64,000 nt of DNA from Rhyacophila brunnea (GCA_022495005.1 JAGYXB010000518.1:124001-188000), one strand, 5' to 3'; numbered from the stretch's first letter, positions 47,727 to 60,165 are shown. Translations and numbers: made by a program. The notes: a model not told the origin generated them from the letters alone.

Positions 47727-47973
47727 TTATTAATTCAATTTAATAAAACGCAACTTTTTAACGTACTTCTACCACTTTTATCTAAAATCTGGACTGGTTG
47801 CGCCACAAAGGGACATTTTCAACTCAAAAATTGAAATTGAACAAAAAATGAAATTGAAAAAAATAAAAGTTGAAAATGTTCCATTGAGGCGGACGAAACC
47901 AGTCCAGATTTTAAATAAAAGTGGAAGAAATACGATAAAATTTTGCGTTTTAATAAATTAAATTAATAATACA
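47727..47973. mobile_element. Hairpin MITE, ~100-bp arms
   Basis: The left arm (47727-47824, including AAAATCTGGACTGGTTGCG and ACATTTTCAACT) pairs with 47868-47973 (AGTTGAAAATGT, CCAGTCCAGATTTTAAATA) with gaps, around a short A-rich loop. No TSD could be fixed in the A+T-rich flank. Confidence 0.65.
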
Positions 47974-49749
47974 ATGTATTTTTCCACCATGAATTCACAA
48001 TTAATTTAATAAAAGAAATCATATCATTTATTTGGGATTCACTACACATGGCATAACAATTATTGTTTTGTTGAAAATTATCATAAATGTGTCAAGACAG
48101 TAATTTTAAAATCCTTCGTCGCACGAATAAAGGACATCAGCATAAAAATTAATAGTTTAGAACTCCGAGAAATAAATAAAAATATTACATGTTGTTTAGT
48201 TAAATAATGTATGCAATAATACATTATTTAACAAAAGTTTAAATTTTCACATCAAAATTCCCATCTAGAATTATTATCAACTAATCAATTTCTGAGTTTT
48301 TACTGATCTCTGCAAGTGTTAATACAGTAGAATTTCGGTATAACGGACAAAATAATCAAATCTGAAAATTGTTAAAAAAAAAAGCATCCCGTCTATGTTA
48401 TACATGTTTAAAGCTATGTAGACATGGAGAAAAATTGCTACTGTTACGACTGCACCTTATTACTCCAGCATCGGAGCATAGGACGAACACAAGGTCGCTC
48501 GACTTCCTTCGTTCCATCGCCACGTTTCGTGTTTTCCATCACGTGAGACCTGCAGAGCGTAGATCGCTTTCGTGAAGGTGGAACGGCCACATCGATAAGA
48601 AAATAAAACGTAATACAACATCATCTAAACTTAAAGCACAACACCGCATACCTATCTCAATTTAACACATGTCCATAAAAATACATTTTTTTTTAAATAA
48701 ATAAAATTTCATGTTATTCAAACATTTATTTTTATATGACAAATGGTTTTGTCACTCAAGGAGAAACGATGAAATAAGCGGTGTAGTGTTATCAGCGATG
48801 ATTTACCCAAACTATAGTAGCGTATGTAATAATAAACCTTCATGGCATACTTACCTAATACGACCTGCAAATATTTTCTTAGCTCCGAAAACTGAATATC
48901 GACGGCTGGTAGGTTATTAGGTATGTCGGTATGTAAATTTGTCTTGACAGTGGAGGTTGTGTAAGACAAGCCTTTGCATATTCAATGATCATGTAAATAG
49001 GTAGTAAAAAAAATGAACAAAGCTACGCGCATCCCTAGAGGTTAGAGGGCGCGTAAAATTTATCGGAAAAGTTATATAAATATTTTAATATTATGATCCA
49101 AATGCGTGGAAAAAAAACTTAACACGTATGTATTCCACACACTTAAACAAAGAAATCACATCTTTCATGCAGATAGAAGACATAAAGTTTTCTGGCTAGA
49201 AGCCTAGAATATATTTTTTTATAATATAATACGAGTACGCTTTATATATCAGCGAAGTACGGTGACTTTTTCTTGTGGGGATATGCTATTGCTATTACTA
49301 TTTGCTACATAATAATATTATTTTATCTATTTTACATCTATAGTATTTTGTAACTAATTGAATCATGGCTGGCGGTTATTGCTGAGTGGCAGCATTATTA
49401 TGATATAAAAATATCAACGATATAGAACATTTAGAAGGAATAAAAAGTACTATACAGTTGCACGACAAATACCTACATAAGTAGTAGGTGCCTAATTTAT
49501 CCATTATGTCTGGAGAAGCTCCACAGCTTCTATTGACCGCACGCCACTAATATAATATATCTACTTAATAATATTATGCTTTATAATAAAAATTATAATA
49601 CATCACACTTACGCTGAGCTCGTGAACAAGTTTAAATACTCTGTTGCTGCAATTGAAGACGGTAGCTGTCCTGTAAACTTAGAATCTGCATAGTTAGGAT
49701 CTGTGTTCAAACAAATTACGAGTCGAATGGACGCCAACACTGTATTATC
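47974..49749. other. Spacer with one pogo-like terminus
   Basis: TA followed by CAGTAGAATTTCGGTATAAC (48325) is close to the TIR of Tigger/pogo-type elements (CAGT.GAA....GTTATAACG). The right partner is missing, so it is a truncated relic. No other feature. Confidence 0.4.
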
Positions 49750-49757
49750 TACTAAGT

Positions 49758-50418
49758 CAGTGCCCGGCAACCTATGCCGCGCGTGCCACTAGGTGGCATG
49801 CCTTAAAAATGAAGATTTATTAGAATTTTCGGTACTTTAAAAACTGTACCGAAATATTATGTGATGATACACTTTTGAACATTGAGTATGTTGATTTAGA
49901 GTTAATCGAATCAAACAATTCTGAAATTAAACTTCAAAACTGCCAGAGATGAAATTATGAAAAACGAAGACAATTTTCTTGACATGATAACCAAAACGTG
50001 GAATGAACTCCCAGACACATTTAATTGTATGAAAAAAGTCGCATTCGCTATTTAAGTGTTTCCGGTACAACGTACTTTACTGTGAGCAAACATTCTCAGT
50101 TATGAAATATATTATAAACCCATATCGAAATCGTTTAACTGAAAAAAAATCGGAAATGTGCATAAAATTATAAACTTCAAACTATGAACCAAATACTGAG
50201 GTGTTAGCTTCCAAAATTGAGCCTCAAGGGAGTCACTAATGTTTAAATATTGTAATTTTTATGATGTTTTTATGTAGCGTGTATTATTATAGTCATATAA
50301 AATTGTAGATTTACTAGTTTTATTTCAGTAGCACGCTGACTGTCCTTTGTGATGTCCTAGTGGTACTTTGAATTACCTGTTTTGTGGCACACCAATGTAT
50401 TTGGGTTGCCGACCGCTG
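49758..50418 (+). mobile_element. hAT element relic with transposase C-terminus, 661 bp, perfect 8-bp TSD
   Basis: The left end CAGTGCCCGGCAACC and inverted right end CAGCGGTCGGCAACC are flanked by exact tactaagt (49750-49757, 50419-50426). Plus-strand frames contain VDLELIESNNSEIKLQN and then YCEQTFSVMKYIINPYRNRL (from about 50078), the hATC signature. Stops and frameshifts interrupt it, and the N-terminal two thirds are deleted. It resembles a non-autonomous deletion derivative of the vertebrate-and-insect GGTCGGCAACC hAT type. Confidence 0.87.
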
Positions 50419-50509
50419 TACTAAGTGATCACCAAATGTTTAACGCAAGTGTGTTACCTGTGCACCCGGATAACTGTGAGGCATGGCATTATACAAAGAC
50501 ACAAAAGTC

Positions 50510-50835
50510 TGGATTTTTGAGCTTTGAGATTCGATGTATCCACCCAAAGCCAAACTTTGTATTTCTAGAATTGCTATGATATCCGCCGAATCTTATAAAG
50601 ACGTTGCACGTGGATACTGTGTCATCACAACATGCGCTTTATGTGGCTGCGTCATGTGATCTGAGTACATGCCACCCTCCAAACTCCCAGGGCACCCTTG
50701 TCACACAACCACACGGATTCCGTCGTCGTGACCGATTCTCTCTCACTCTGCAGAAATGCTACAAAAACGATCTACGGGCAGTGAATGGCAGGAAGCGCGC
50801 AACGTGGGGATGGGAAATGATGCGATCTTGAGCTT
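50510..50835 (+). pseudogene. Non-LTR retrotransposon C-terminal relic (same family as 10311)
   Basis: TTTTGAGCTTTGAGATTCGATGT, limited here to its core GAGCTTTGAGATTCGATGT, matches 10602-10621 (one mismatch). The match is then interrupted by ~45 bp and resumes at CCGCCGAATCTTA. ATGCTACAAAAACGATCTAC, then GCAGTGAATGGCAGGAAGCG, parallels 10808-10850. It is older and more decayed than the 10311 copy. It begins 84 bp after the hAT element's TSD. Confidence 0.6.
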
Positions 50836-51719
50836 TCCCTGGATTAAGAAAATAATAGAATATTACTATATTATTATAAAATCTCAATAATTAAAGTAAA
50901 CCAATTTACATACAAAGGTAGTCTCGAAATCATGTTATGGAGTAATTGCAAATTGAAAATTTGACATGCCCTCTAAAATGAGGCATAATGCTAATTTATC
51001 TGTGCTAACTAATATGTAATATGTATATTGATTAATTTTTCTAACAAACATACATAAAGACACGCGGTTAACTATACCTAAATTGTAGACTTACCAACTT
51101 TTGGCAGCAACCCCACGATAGTATAGGTATTCTTTTAACAATTTCATACCGACTACCTAAGTATCACTCAACTAAGTAAATAATCTCTCATTTTAAAAAA
51201 ACTGTTATAAGTATCTCTTTATCAAAATTGAATACGAATAATCGAGGAAACGAGGATTGAATTGAACCAGGCAACACAGAATTAATGAGAACTGAAATAC
51301 CTAATGGGTATGGAATAACAGACAACCGATCTCGAGTGTGAAATAATATGGGATAAACTTAAACATGTGTCAAGAATACGTCATTCTAAGCTTGCCTTTC
51401 ATTCCGACAACGGTTCTCGGTTTATGCACCGATGCTCATTCAATATTGGTGTATTTGAAGATTGCTACACACATTACTGCACGTCTATAATAATGTGTGT
51501 TTCATTTTCGTAGGACACACATTCAAAATCCTGCTTCAAAATGTAGTGTATTGGGGAGCCTCTTCTGAATTCGATGTATTAATCTGTTCTGTGAATTAAA
51601 TGAATCAACGAATAATACGAAGGCATGGTCATCACTCATCAGTGTTGAGTAAATTAACTTTAAAATTAAGTATATGATTATAAATTTATTCTACATAATT
51701 ATATTTAACATTCTGTAAA
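50836..51719. other. Unannotated spacer
   Basis: Nothing supportable. Confidence 0.4.
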
Positions 51720-51721
51720 TA

Positions 51722-52280
51722 CAGTCGAACTTGGTTATTAGAATAGAGACTGAATTTACTCGTTATAAGCATTACTCGTTTATCGTTATATAACATTTTT
51801 CGCGCCACGTTCTATTTAAGCATAGAATATAAAAAAATCTGAAAACCATCGTAAAAATCCCCGAAACAAGCATGGCATTCATAAACTACAAAAGATGTTG
51901 TTTATTGTAATGAAGTGCTGAGCCGCCGGCGCTCGTACAACTACCTACTGCACAAAGCTTGGATTTTTACATGCAATTTCAACCATAAGCGTGGATACTT
52001 TTTCAATGCTTTCGGCGAAAACACCAATTAGGTACTTAGACAGTTAACTAGTGTCATAAACGTAATCCGGTCCCAGCGGCATCGGTCTGGTTAACTGCCC
52101 GGTCAGATTTTCGAAAATGTTATTTTTAAATGATCGCCACATTACAGTTTTGCTCGGAATACCCGAAAAGTAGCTCGTTATAAAAGTGAATAAATATATG
52201 GAGAAAATCATAAACTAAAATGTCAACCAACTACATGCGAGATCTCGCTATTTCCATGATGTAATAACCAAGTTCGACTC
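51722..52280. mobile_element. pogo/Tigger-like non-autonomous element, 559 bp
   Basis: The left end CAGTCGAACTTGGTTATTA and the inverted right end GAGTCGAACTTGGTTATTAC share ~18 bp. TA lies at both junctions (51720-51721, 52281-52282). The internal CTCGTTATAAGC and CTCGTTTATCGTTATATAAC words are additional terminus-like repeats. These are the features of pogo-clade Tc1/mariner MITEs. No DDE transposase frame. Confidence 0.78.
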
Positions 52281-52282
52281 TA

Positions 52283-53855
52283 ATGACTTCTTCTCAAATG
52301 ATCCATTGTGACAGTCTCATTATTGACATATCTTTATTAGTGTTTTTATTATTCGAAGAAAGCTATATCAGGTCATTAAAATTGAATACGATGCAATGGA
52401 AAAACAACATTTTACATTTTTAATTACAGTTGGGAATAAAATACACACAACGCAGTTACGTGTTTTTACACAATTTGCCTACTCATTTGTAACTGATATT
52501 TTCGATTATATAATCAACACCATTCTACACCTATAAATAGGTCAACTATAAGAATCATGTTACTACCTCCTTAAAGAACAACGGCTAGACGAGTTTATAG
52601 ATAGCTATTGTGCACATACAATTATTATTTCATATGGTTATGTTTAGTTATCCTATAACCTATAAGTAATCAATATTATAATGAAACGGAATTTAATTAC
52701 TATGAGAAGGTCATAATCATTAATAACAATTAAAGCCCGTATGCAGTGTCGGTACCTACTTCAATGTATGGTCATGCTTTGTTCCATTATTTCATTCAAA
52801 AGCTCTCGCTGTTTTTAATGGCATTAAAAAGTTGCAATATTGTAAAATGTATTTTAGTGAATAAAAAAAGTTAATAGCACACGGTAGGACGTTATACGGC
52901 CCGGAACGTAATTTCCGCCCTCTAAACACTCTTTCAATTCGTGACTGTATTTATCGCATTTAACGACAAATGCAAATGAATAAAAAAATCCATTCTAAAA
53001 CACGCCCTGTAAAAGTTAAAATTTTTAAATTTGCGGTATTTTTGGGGGCTTAGTCAACATCCTGTAAAATTTGTAGGTAAGATCTAAATGTCATAATTAT
53101 GCCCTATCTTTTCTCATCCCAAAAATAAACGTTCCATTCATTAATCAATTGCATAATATTGAAAACGTTGACTTTTTAAATTGACGATAAAGCCATAATA
53201 TTTTCATACATCAGTCCTTGGTTATAGCACATTTAAAAATTATGTCTGTAGACATTGTATGATATTACTAATTGAACTAATTTAACGATCGTAAATAATA
53301 CATTATTCACTTCCCGCGGGATTAGACTATCCATGCACTACCTATATGCGATAGATAAGGAAGGAAAAATAATACATTTTTTTGCCTGTGGCACTGAAAA
53401 ACATATCCTGCCCAAATCTTGCCTAACTCTGTCTAATGTAGGTGAGTAGGTATATAAGGTACATATATAACAATAATACTAAATTTTAATATTTTTGGAA
53501 AATTATCGACCGCTCCGTTTCATAAACTTTTCTATTTCAAGCGCTGGAGTGCAGCCAGTAGAAGACACTTGTGGGAAGATGAAATTCCACACTGAGATTT
53601 AGTACAGAGAAAGAAGAATATGTAGGTATATGACGTAAAAATGTATTTCATTAGAGTGCCAAATTGAAAATCTCTTTATTATTTTTTCAACTTTGACAAT
53701 CAGCAACGCTATTATAGGGGTGCAGGACATGGTGAAAATCAAACATTTTTAATCATATTTTGATTATTTTAAAGTTGAAATTACTTAATATGATTTAAGT
53801 ATAAAATCCATTTTTATTTAAATTTCTCAAAATAATGATCAGTTGTATTTGCTTA
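52283..53855. other. Unannotated spacer
   Basis: A short G+C-richer phrase at 53520-53600 (GCGCTGGAGTGCAGCCAGTA) is not assignable. Nothing else. Confidence 0.4.
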
Positions 53856-55386
53856 GTAATTATTTGTAATTAAATGAAACACAATTTTATGATACTTATT
53901 CTACTTTTTAATTAAATTCTTTACCGGTTTCGTCCTCTTAAGGGGGGACATGCTCGTCGAAGGTCAAAATTGAGTTTTTATTGTATTTTCAAACCATGAT
54001 CCTGGACACTTCTTAAACGTTGTAGATAATCTATTTATATAATTTTGAAGCCTTATTATCCTTTATAGTTATTTTAAACATTTGATGACTGTATAAAGTA
54101 TTTTTGTTACATAAAATATTATTCTTTTAAACCTCTCGCTATAATGTTTTAGAATATAGTCATATTTCGGTATATAACTGTGCAGTGGTGTTAAGATTTT
54201 TTACATTTATTAATTTTTAAACGCATTTATAAAACCATTAGTATAATTTATTACGAGATAATTTTTGTAAAATATTCACGATAAAAAATTATATTGATAA
54301 TCTCTGTGATCCCAAATTTGACAAGAATTAGGCATTTTATTATTCAAAAAATCGGCAAGATTAACACATTTGAAGATGATTCTAAAGATACTTATTATAA
54401 GCTGTCTTTGACCATTCAAGTGTGATAAACATCTTATGAATAATGATTGCTTTATAATAATTATTGACCTAAGAATAAGGTAGTGTTTTTTTGAAATACG
54501 CCATTTCTTTTGTCATTCCCCAGTGGTTAAGCTACAACATACGGCCGTAGCCATAAATTGACAAACTATAATTAAAGTAGGGAGTAAAATGATATTGACG
54601 CGCGTATTTGAACATGTACCGTTTAAAAAAAATTTAAAAAAAATCGGTTTAGGTACATGTTCAAACACGCGCGTTAACATAATTGTACTCCCTACTTTAA
54701 TTAAAGTTTGTCAATTTATGGCTACGGCCATATGTTGTAGCTTAACCACTGGGGAATGACAAAATAAATGGCGTATTTCAAAAAAACACTAACTTATTCT
54801 TAGGTCAATAATTATTATAAAGCAAATATTATTCATAAGATGTTTATCACACTTGAATGGTAAAAGATATAGCTTATAATAAGTATCTTTAGAATCATCT
54901 TCAAATGTGTTAATCTTGCCGAATTTTTGAATAATAAAATGCCTAATTCTTGTCAAATTTGGGATCACAGAGATTATCAATATAATTTTTTATCGTGAAT
55001 ATTTTACTAAAATTATCTCGTAATAAATTATACTAATGGTTTTATAAATGCGTTTAAAAATTAATAAATGTAAAAAATCTTAACACCACTGCACAGTTAT
55101 GTACCGAAATATGACTATATTCTGAAACATTAGAGCGAGAGGTTTAAAAGAATACTATTTTATGTAATAAAAATACTTTATGCAGTCATAAAATGTTTAA
55201 AATAACTATAAAGGATAATAAGGCTTCAAAATTATATTAATAGATTATCTACAACCTTTAAGGAGTGTCCAGGATCATGGTTTGAAAATACAATAAAAAC
55301 TCAATTTCGACCTACGACGAGCACGTGGGCCGTTAAGGGGACATAAGTATTATAAAATTGTGTTTTCATTTAATTACAAATAATTA
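53856..55386. repeat. Older hairpin element interrupted by a TTAA foldback
   Basis: Outside the TTAA foldback, 53856-53897 (TATTTGTAATTAAATGAAAC, ACAATTTTATGATACTT) is inverted at 55345-55386 with about two differences. The inner element therefore landed near the centre of a pre-existing ~100-150 bp inverted repeat. AATGATCAGTT appears further out on both sides (about 53833 and 55449) and could be a remnant flank duplication, but that is uncertain. Confidence 0.6.
53942..55332 (+). mobile_element. TTAA-flanked foldback element, family 2, copy 2 (1391 bp, fullest copy)
   Basis: TTAA at 53938-53941 and 55333-55336. The left tip is GGGGGGACATGCTCGTCG and the right tip, inward, is CGGCCCACGTGCTCGTCG: the same asymmetric pair as copy 1, in the opposite orientation. 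Arms of about 660 bp meet at a central palindrome (54597-54682, ACGCGCG...ACATGTACC around an A-rich loop). Both arms are nearly complete. The arm contains ATTTATGGCTACGGCC, CAGTGGTTAAGCTACAACAT and CTCTCGCT.TAATGTTTTAGA landmarks shared by all copies. Short frames in the arms have no recognisable domain. Confidence 0.84.
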
Positions 55387-55390
55387 ATCA

Positions 55391-56534
55391 AATAATACAA
55401 CGCAGTTCCACCATGAATTGACAGTTAACACTATAAAAGAAAAAGAAAATGATCAGTTTGGTTGGTATGAGGTGTTCGAGTGAGTAAAAAACATATAATG
55501 GCCCTCCATATTCTAAATATCGTAAAAAGTATTATATGTCACTCCATTTTTAGTATATTTTAATTTTATCATTTATTTCTATCATAGACTTTTGACCTTT
55601 GTCAGTTTGTATAAAAAAGGCTGAAAAACACAAAAACCTATATTTGACATGTTTTCTTGATTCCATTGATAAACAAAATTAACTTAAAATATAAATAAAT
55701 AATAGGAGAATTGAATACTTACCTATAAATATTTAAAATATGTATTTGAATCCTAAATGCATTTTAAAAAAGTTACATCAATTTTAGTAATCAGTGTGCC
55801 TTTTTAAGTGATCCTGAAAAATTCACCCCGTCTCCAATGGGTTAAGCTTAAGAAAAACAAAAATTTAATTTTGAACCTCTATATCACGTCTTCTATTTAT
55901 TTAACTTCGACCGATTATTACTGTTAACTTTGAAACACCATATTTTTATTTCTTAATTAACTCTTCCAACGTACCTTTCATGCAGTTATTTTATCTTATG
56001 CTCAGCTAAACTTAACTGTGAATTTTGGATAGATTTCTGAAGAAAATGCATAAAATTAACGTCTCATGCTGCAATAGAATATGCCCAACTAAAGTTGTTG
56101 AACAGCCAGCCATCAAACACACAACTACGAGAGGTAACAGAATATAAACAACTCAAGTTTTACTTCCCGTGGGGATTATGAACATAGGTACAAGTAGAAT
56201 AATTATTATTACGCAATTCTGTTTGAAGAAAGAGATTCATCTGGTAAACATTACATAATAAAATCATAAAGCACGGATACACAAACTTCGAAGAAATATT
56301 ATAAACTGCAACAAAATTATTCCAAGTTTCCGTATTCTGCAAGATAAATAATACATTAGTAAACACTGCAGCGTAGACGAATAGTTTGCAACATCATAAA
56401 GTTATAACCACACCGCTGCCGATAACATTAATTCATTTTTTAGCATGGATACATGCTTTTGCCTTGACCTCCCTGGCGGATTCGTTACGGAAAATCACAC
56501 AGACGTAACGAAAAATAATGTCACAAAAGTAGCG
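55391..56534. other. Unannotated spacer
   Basis: CCACCATGAATTGACAG (55410) resembles CCACCATGAATTCACAA at 47987, both just outside hairpin elements. No gene recognised. Confidence 0.4.
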
Positions 56535-56640
56535 CGGCCGCTAGAGACTCCAGTCGGCCGCGAGTGGCGCCTGGGGATGACGTGTAAACCCGCGCCCCGC
56601 AATTTATTTGACCGAGTGTGGTGCGGGGCGGTTTTGTTGT
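56535..56640. other. Isolated G+C-rich, CpG-dense island
   Basis: AGCGCGGCCGCTAGAGACTC, then AGTCGGCCGCGAGTGGCGCC and GTGTGGTGCGGGGCGG, stands out sharply from A+T-rich flanks. It lies within a 65-codon plus frame (56445-56642) that I do not recognise. It could be an unmethylated promoter or first exon, a relic of a G+C-rich repeat, or protein-coding DNA. No TATA or Inr was identified. Confidence 0.4.
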
Positions 56641-56644
56641 AGGG

Positions 56645-57522
56645 CGCTTAACTTCAATGTTCTATAATTTTTCTTTAATACTTAAACTTTACTTTAAAAC
56701 TTCTAAACTGTATTTAACAATTTTGATAGTTATATAGTACCAATTGATTTAAGTTTTAGAATTTGAATTTAAATTGCGCTAAGTCGATAGTATTATTTTT
56801 CTTAACATTTGATAATTGAAACTTAGCAGACTTAAACTAAAATAAAGGTCTACAAAACTCTCATCGGGTCAATATTGACTAATAGACCGGAAGAACAACC
56901 ACAAACTCAGTATACGACGATCCTCCTACCATTTGATTCTGATCTCATTCTTTCATAGGTTCATGCGTCATTTATAAATAAATAAATGCATGAGACGTAG
57001 TAGGACAATTCCGTTAGGCAAGCCATGTCTCAACAATGGAACCAACCAACCACCCAAGAGACTCCTTTACAGTAGACAGTGGTGTAGTGATTTTTTTCCC
57101 ATGCCCAAGCGCGGTCCTGCACTGCATCAAACAATTTTCATTATTGGTATGTTATACACAATAATTTTTAATAGCATAGATTTAAATCGAAAACTGAAAT
57201 GACTACTTATATTCAAATGCAAGAAAACCAATTAATCAGTTCAATTGAGAAGCGAGAGAAAATGTTTTGTTTTTTCACTTGGAGTGGTGAAATTCTAAAA
57301 TTTCGTAGATACCTACTTAATCATCGATATAAATGTATATCTTTTCCAAAAAATGGGAATGTGCTTTTTGGAAAAGTGAGATAGGGGGAGGGATGATTAG
57401 GATTTTTAAAAACCAGTGATCTACCACTACATAACTTATTTAGCAATAGGTACATCACTGTCAATAAGCAAATAAAAAATAATGCGCTGGTTGGATTGCG
57501 TAAAGAAAAAGATAGAGTAACA
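56645..57522. other. Unannotated spacer
   Basis: Short frames at 56990-57202 and 57199-57384 are unrecognised. CCAAAAAATGGGAATGTGCT, then TTTTTGGAAAAG (57348-57375), is a minor inverted repeat. Confidence 0.35.
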
Positions 57523-57660
57523 CTGGGACCCTCGTAGTCCATTGCGCAAGGTACTGGTTTCACGTCCGGGAATTTCAGGTTCAATTTTCAACGAGGTCAC
57601 AATACATAATAATATAATATGTAATATTCTCAAAGCTGATGTGTTTTCTGTGATTGTTTC
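57523..57660 (+). mobile_element. tRNA-derived SINE, family B (old copy)
   Basis: CCTCGTAGTCCATTGCGCAA, then GGTACTGG and box B-like AGGTTCAATTTTC, aligns with the head at 45455. TTCTCAAAGCTGATGTGTTT, then TCTGTGATTGTT, aligns with its body. Many substitutions, no visible TSD. Confidence 0.6.
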
Positions 57661-58741
57661 ATTGCCACTATTACACTACTGTTTCAATACTACTGTCATT
57701 GGGCTGCATTGCCTGTTGTAGCGGTAAAGGGGGGGGGGTGAATTTCGCGCAGATAGAGGGGACCGAAGACGTTTCAATGAAGCGAGTAAAACCCACATTA
57801 GGTTGTATTGAATTAATAGATGAAACTTGAAAGACAAACTTCAACAGGTAATTACTTTGATTACTTGCTAAAACTACGTATGTAGATTTTATGTAAAAAA
57901 AATACTAGCCTCGATTATTTTCGCTCTGTAAAAATAAATTTATTTGCACCTGCCTAGCTGGGGACTCTGTTGTTGGGTGCGTATTATCCATAAAATCATA
58001 AGCATTGGAATCTTATAAAACAGATGTCACATTATAATTAATTATATTATCATTGATATTCTTATTTTTCTCGTTTTATTAAATATTGAAAATGCGATCA
58101 ATAGGCTGCCCATGATCACATTCAAACAGCTTTATACGTCTAGAGTTTCGGCGTGGCTTAACTGCTGAGGATGCTTTACTAAACGGCTGAAGATAAACCA
58201 ACAGTCAGAAATGATCGTTTGTGATTTATCCAACGAGATACGGCGAAACTACTCTGACTTAGCACGAATGGGCTTCTTTGATCTCCAGATACGTACACGA
58301 CCTACTCATACATAGGTACTCTAATACTATACAATACCCATCGCTGGAAGCTTCGCAGATTTTACAAAGTAAGCTTTTAATTCAATTATAAATAATTAGT
58401 GAACCGTAAAGGACGTACTGAAAATTCTGTATAAAACTTTTTTATCTTTTTTCCAATCGCAAAATAACCTATATAGCATCATCTACTTAAAGAGAAAACA
58501 CATTAAAGTGCCATTGATTACCGTGTTCAATATTATAATGTAGAAAGTTGTTCGTTTTTTTTTATTTACTCTTGTTCAGTCAAAAACTAAGTGCAATTTC
58601 CCAAATAACTTAGTAACGTTTATATTACACGATATTCATTTGTTATATTATCCGCATCGCAGACAATAAAAAAGTACGCACTTTGAGTACATTCGTAATA
58701 TGACAATAATTTTAGTAATAATATTTTGTGCCTCGTATTAA
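57661..58741. other. Unannotated spacer
   Basis: An isolated poly-G run (about 57728-57737) follows GCGGTAAA. Nothing else supportable. Confidence 0.4.
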
Positions 58742-59811
58742 AATTGAAGAGTGACATTCCAAACCGGCCTAAGTCTAAAAATCTGATTTTGAGATAATCA
58801 TATTTTTGTGATTTGCAATTTACCTCTTAACTTTTCGGTACTATAATGTTTGGCAATTTTATAGAAAATTCAAAGACTCGAAAACATAGTATATAAATAA
58901 CTTTAAAAAGTATAGTAAAACTCCAAAAAAATTCATTCAAAAACTGACTTTTTTTTCAAAATGGCCCTAAGTCTGTACTAAGTACAGTTTGGGACACAAT
59001 AAAATAAAGTTTAGTGTCTTTTGTGTATACAATTATGATTGTGTAATAGAATGTGGTCATGGACAGTTCTGTTGGGATGATTAATGATTAAAAATTATAT
59101 AAAATTTCTTTCACTTTGATGCATTTTTTGATAAAAAGGTAAACATTGTAACTTTTACAGCATAATAATATATTATATAATAATACTACAATGTAGGATC
59201 ATTTTCAATAAAAAAATAGTTTACTGATGTGCACATGAACTTATAAAACACAAATTCTCTAATATTTCGTCTGACATTTCTAATCTGACGTGTTACAATA
59301 TTATATTATGGCCGCTTGGAGCGTAAATGTAGCAAAAAGAGTTCAACTGCGCATGCGCATATATCCTTAGGCCAGTTGGGAAAGAATCAACCGTTACCTT
59401 AGTGCTGTTTTGAGAAAAAAAAGGCAAATAATACTACAATGTAGGATCATTTTCAATAAAAATGTGCACATGAACTTATAAAACACAAATTCTCTAATAT
59501 TTCGTCTGACATTTCTAATCTGACGTGTTACAATATTATATTATGGCCGCTTGAAGCGTAAATGTAGCAAAAAGAGTTCAACTGCGCATGCGCATATATC
59601 CTTAGGCCAGTTTGGAAAGAATCAACCGTTACCTTAGTGCTGTTTTGAGAAAAAAGGCACATTTCGACATCAAATTTAAGAGACTTAGGATTTTTTGTAA
59701 AATATAAGTTTTAGTGAGAATATAGATCTCAACACACTCTGTCGGATTCCATCAAAACATGAAAATTTGTAATTTTGGACTAAGGCCGGTTTGGAATGTC
59801 ACTCTTCAATT
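58742..59811. mobile_element. TIR element, 1070 bp, with internal tandem duplication
   Basis: AATTGAAGAGTGACATTCCA, then AACCGGCCTAAGTC, is inverted at the right end with one mismatch over ~34 bp. Subterminal GGCC.TAAGTC / CCTTAGGCCAGTT words recur inside on both strands. The flanks give no clear TSD. It abuts the RTE-like relic that starts at about 59812 and may have inserted into it. No transposase, unknown superfamily. Confidence 0.7.
59179..59660. repeat. Tandem duplication inside the TIR element (~248 and ~233 bp)
   Basis: ATAATACTACAATGTAGGAT heads both units (59179, 59428). Each contains CTGCGCATGCGCATATATCC and ends TGCTGTTTTGAGAAAAAA. The second unit lacks about 15-18 bp near TAGTTTACTGATG and is otherwise almost identical, so the duplication is recent relative to the element. 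Confidence 0.88.
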
Positions 59812-59829
59812 GTTCTCTGTCTCTCTTCG

Positions 59830-60165
59830 CGAAAACAGAGATCCAGAATCTTAGAACAGCACAACGTGGTATAGAGAGGTGCATGCTGGGCATAACGCGA
59901 AAGGACAAAAAGAGGAATGAGTGGATAAGAAAACAGACAAGGGTTTTCGATGGACACATAACTCGAAGAAGGGAAATCTAATCATCCAGTGGTACCCAAG
60001 AGGTGCAAAACGTCCGCAAGATAGACCTAGAGGCCGCTGAATCGATGAAATGATAAATGTCTGCAGAAGTACGTGGCAACGCAACACACAGGACAGAGAG
60101 AAGTGGAATCAGCTTGGAGATGCCTTCACCCAGCAATGGATAGATGATGATGATGATAAAAACTG
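59830..60165 (+). pseudogene. RTE-like non-LTR retrotransposon 3' end
   Basis: The frame at 59796-59981 contains LRTAQRGIERCMLGITRKDK followed by WIRKQTRV. After a frameshift, the 60050-60235 frame has STWQRNTQDREKWNQLGDAF and TQQWI. This is the conserved C-terminal tail (R..QR..ER.MLG ... W...AQDR..W..L.EA..QQW) of insect RTE-type ORFs. A (GAT)n tail (about 60144-60158) follows, as is usual for RTE. 5'-truncated and frameshifted. Confidence 0.78.

Noticed and set aside
57285..57315. 18S rRNA fragment (GGTGAAATTCTAAAAT resembles GGTGAAATTCTTGGA)
   Set aside because: Similarity ends after about 11 bases; no flanking rRNA sequence.
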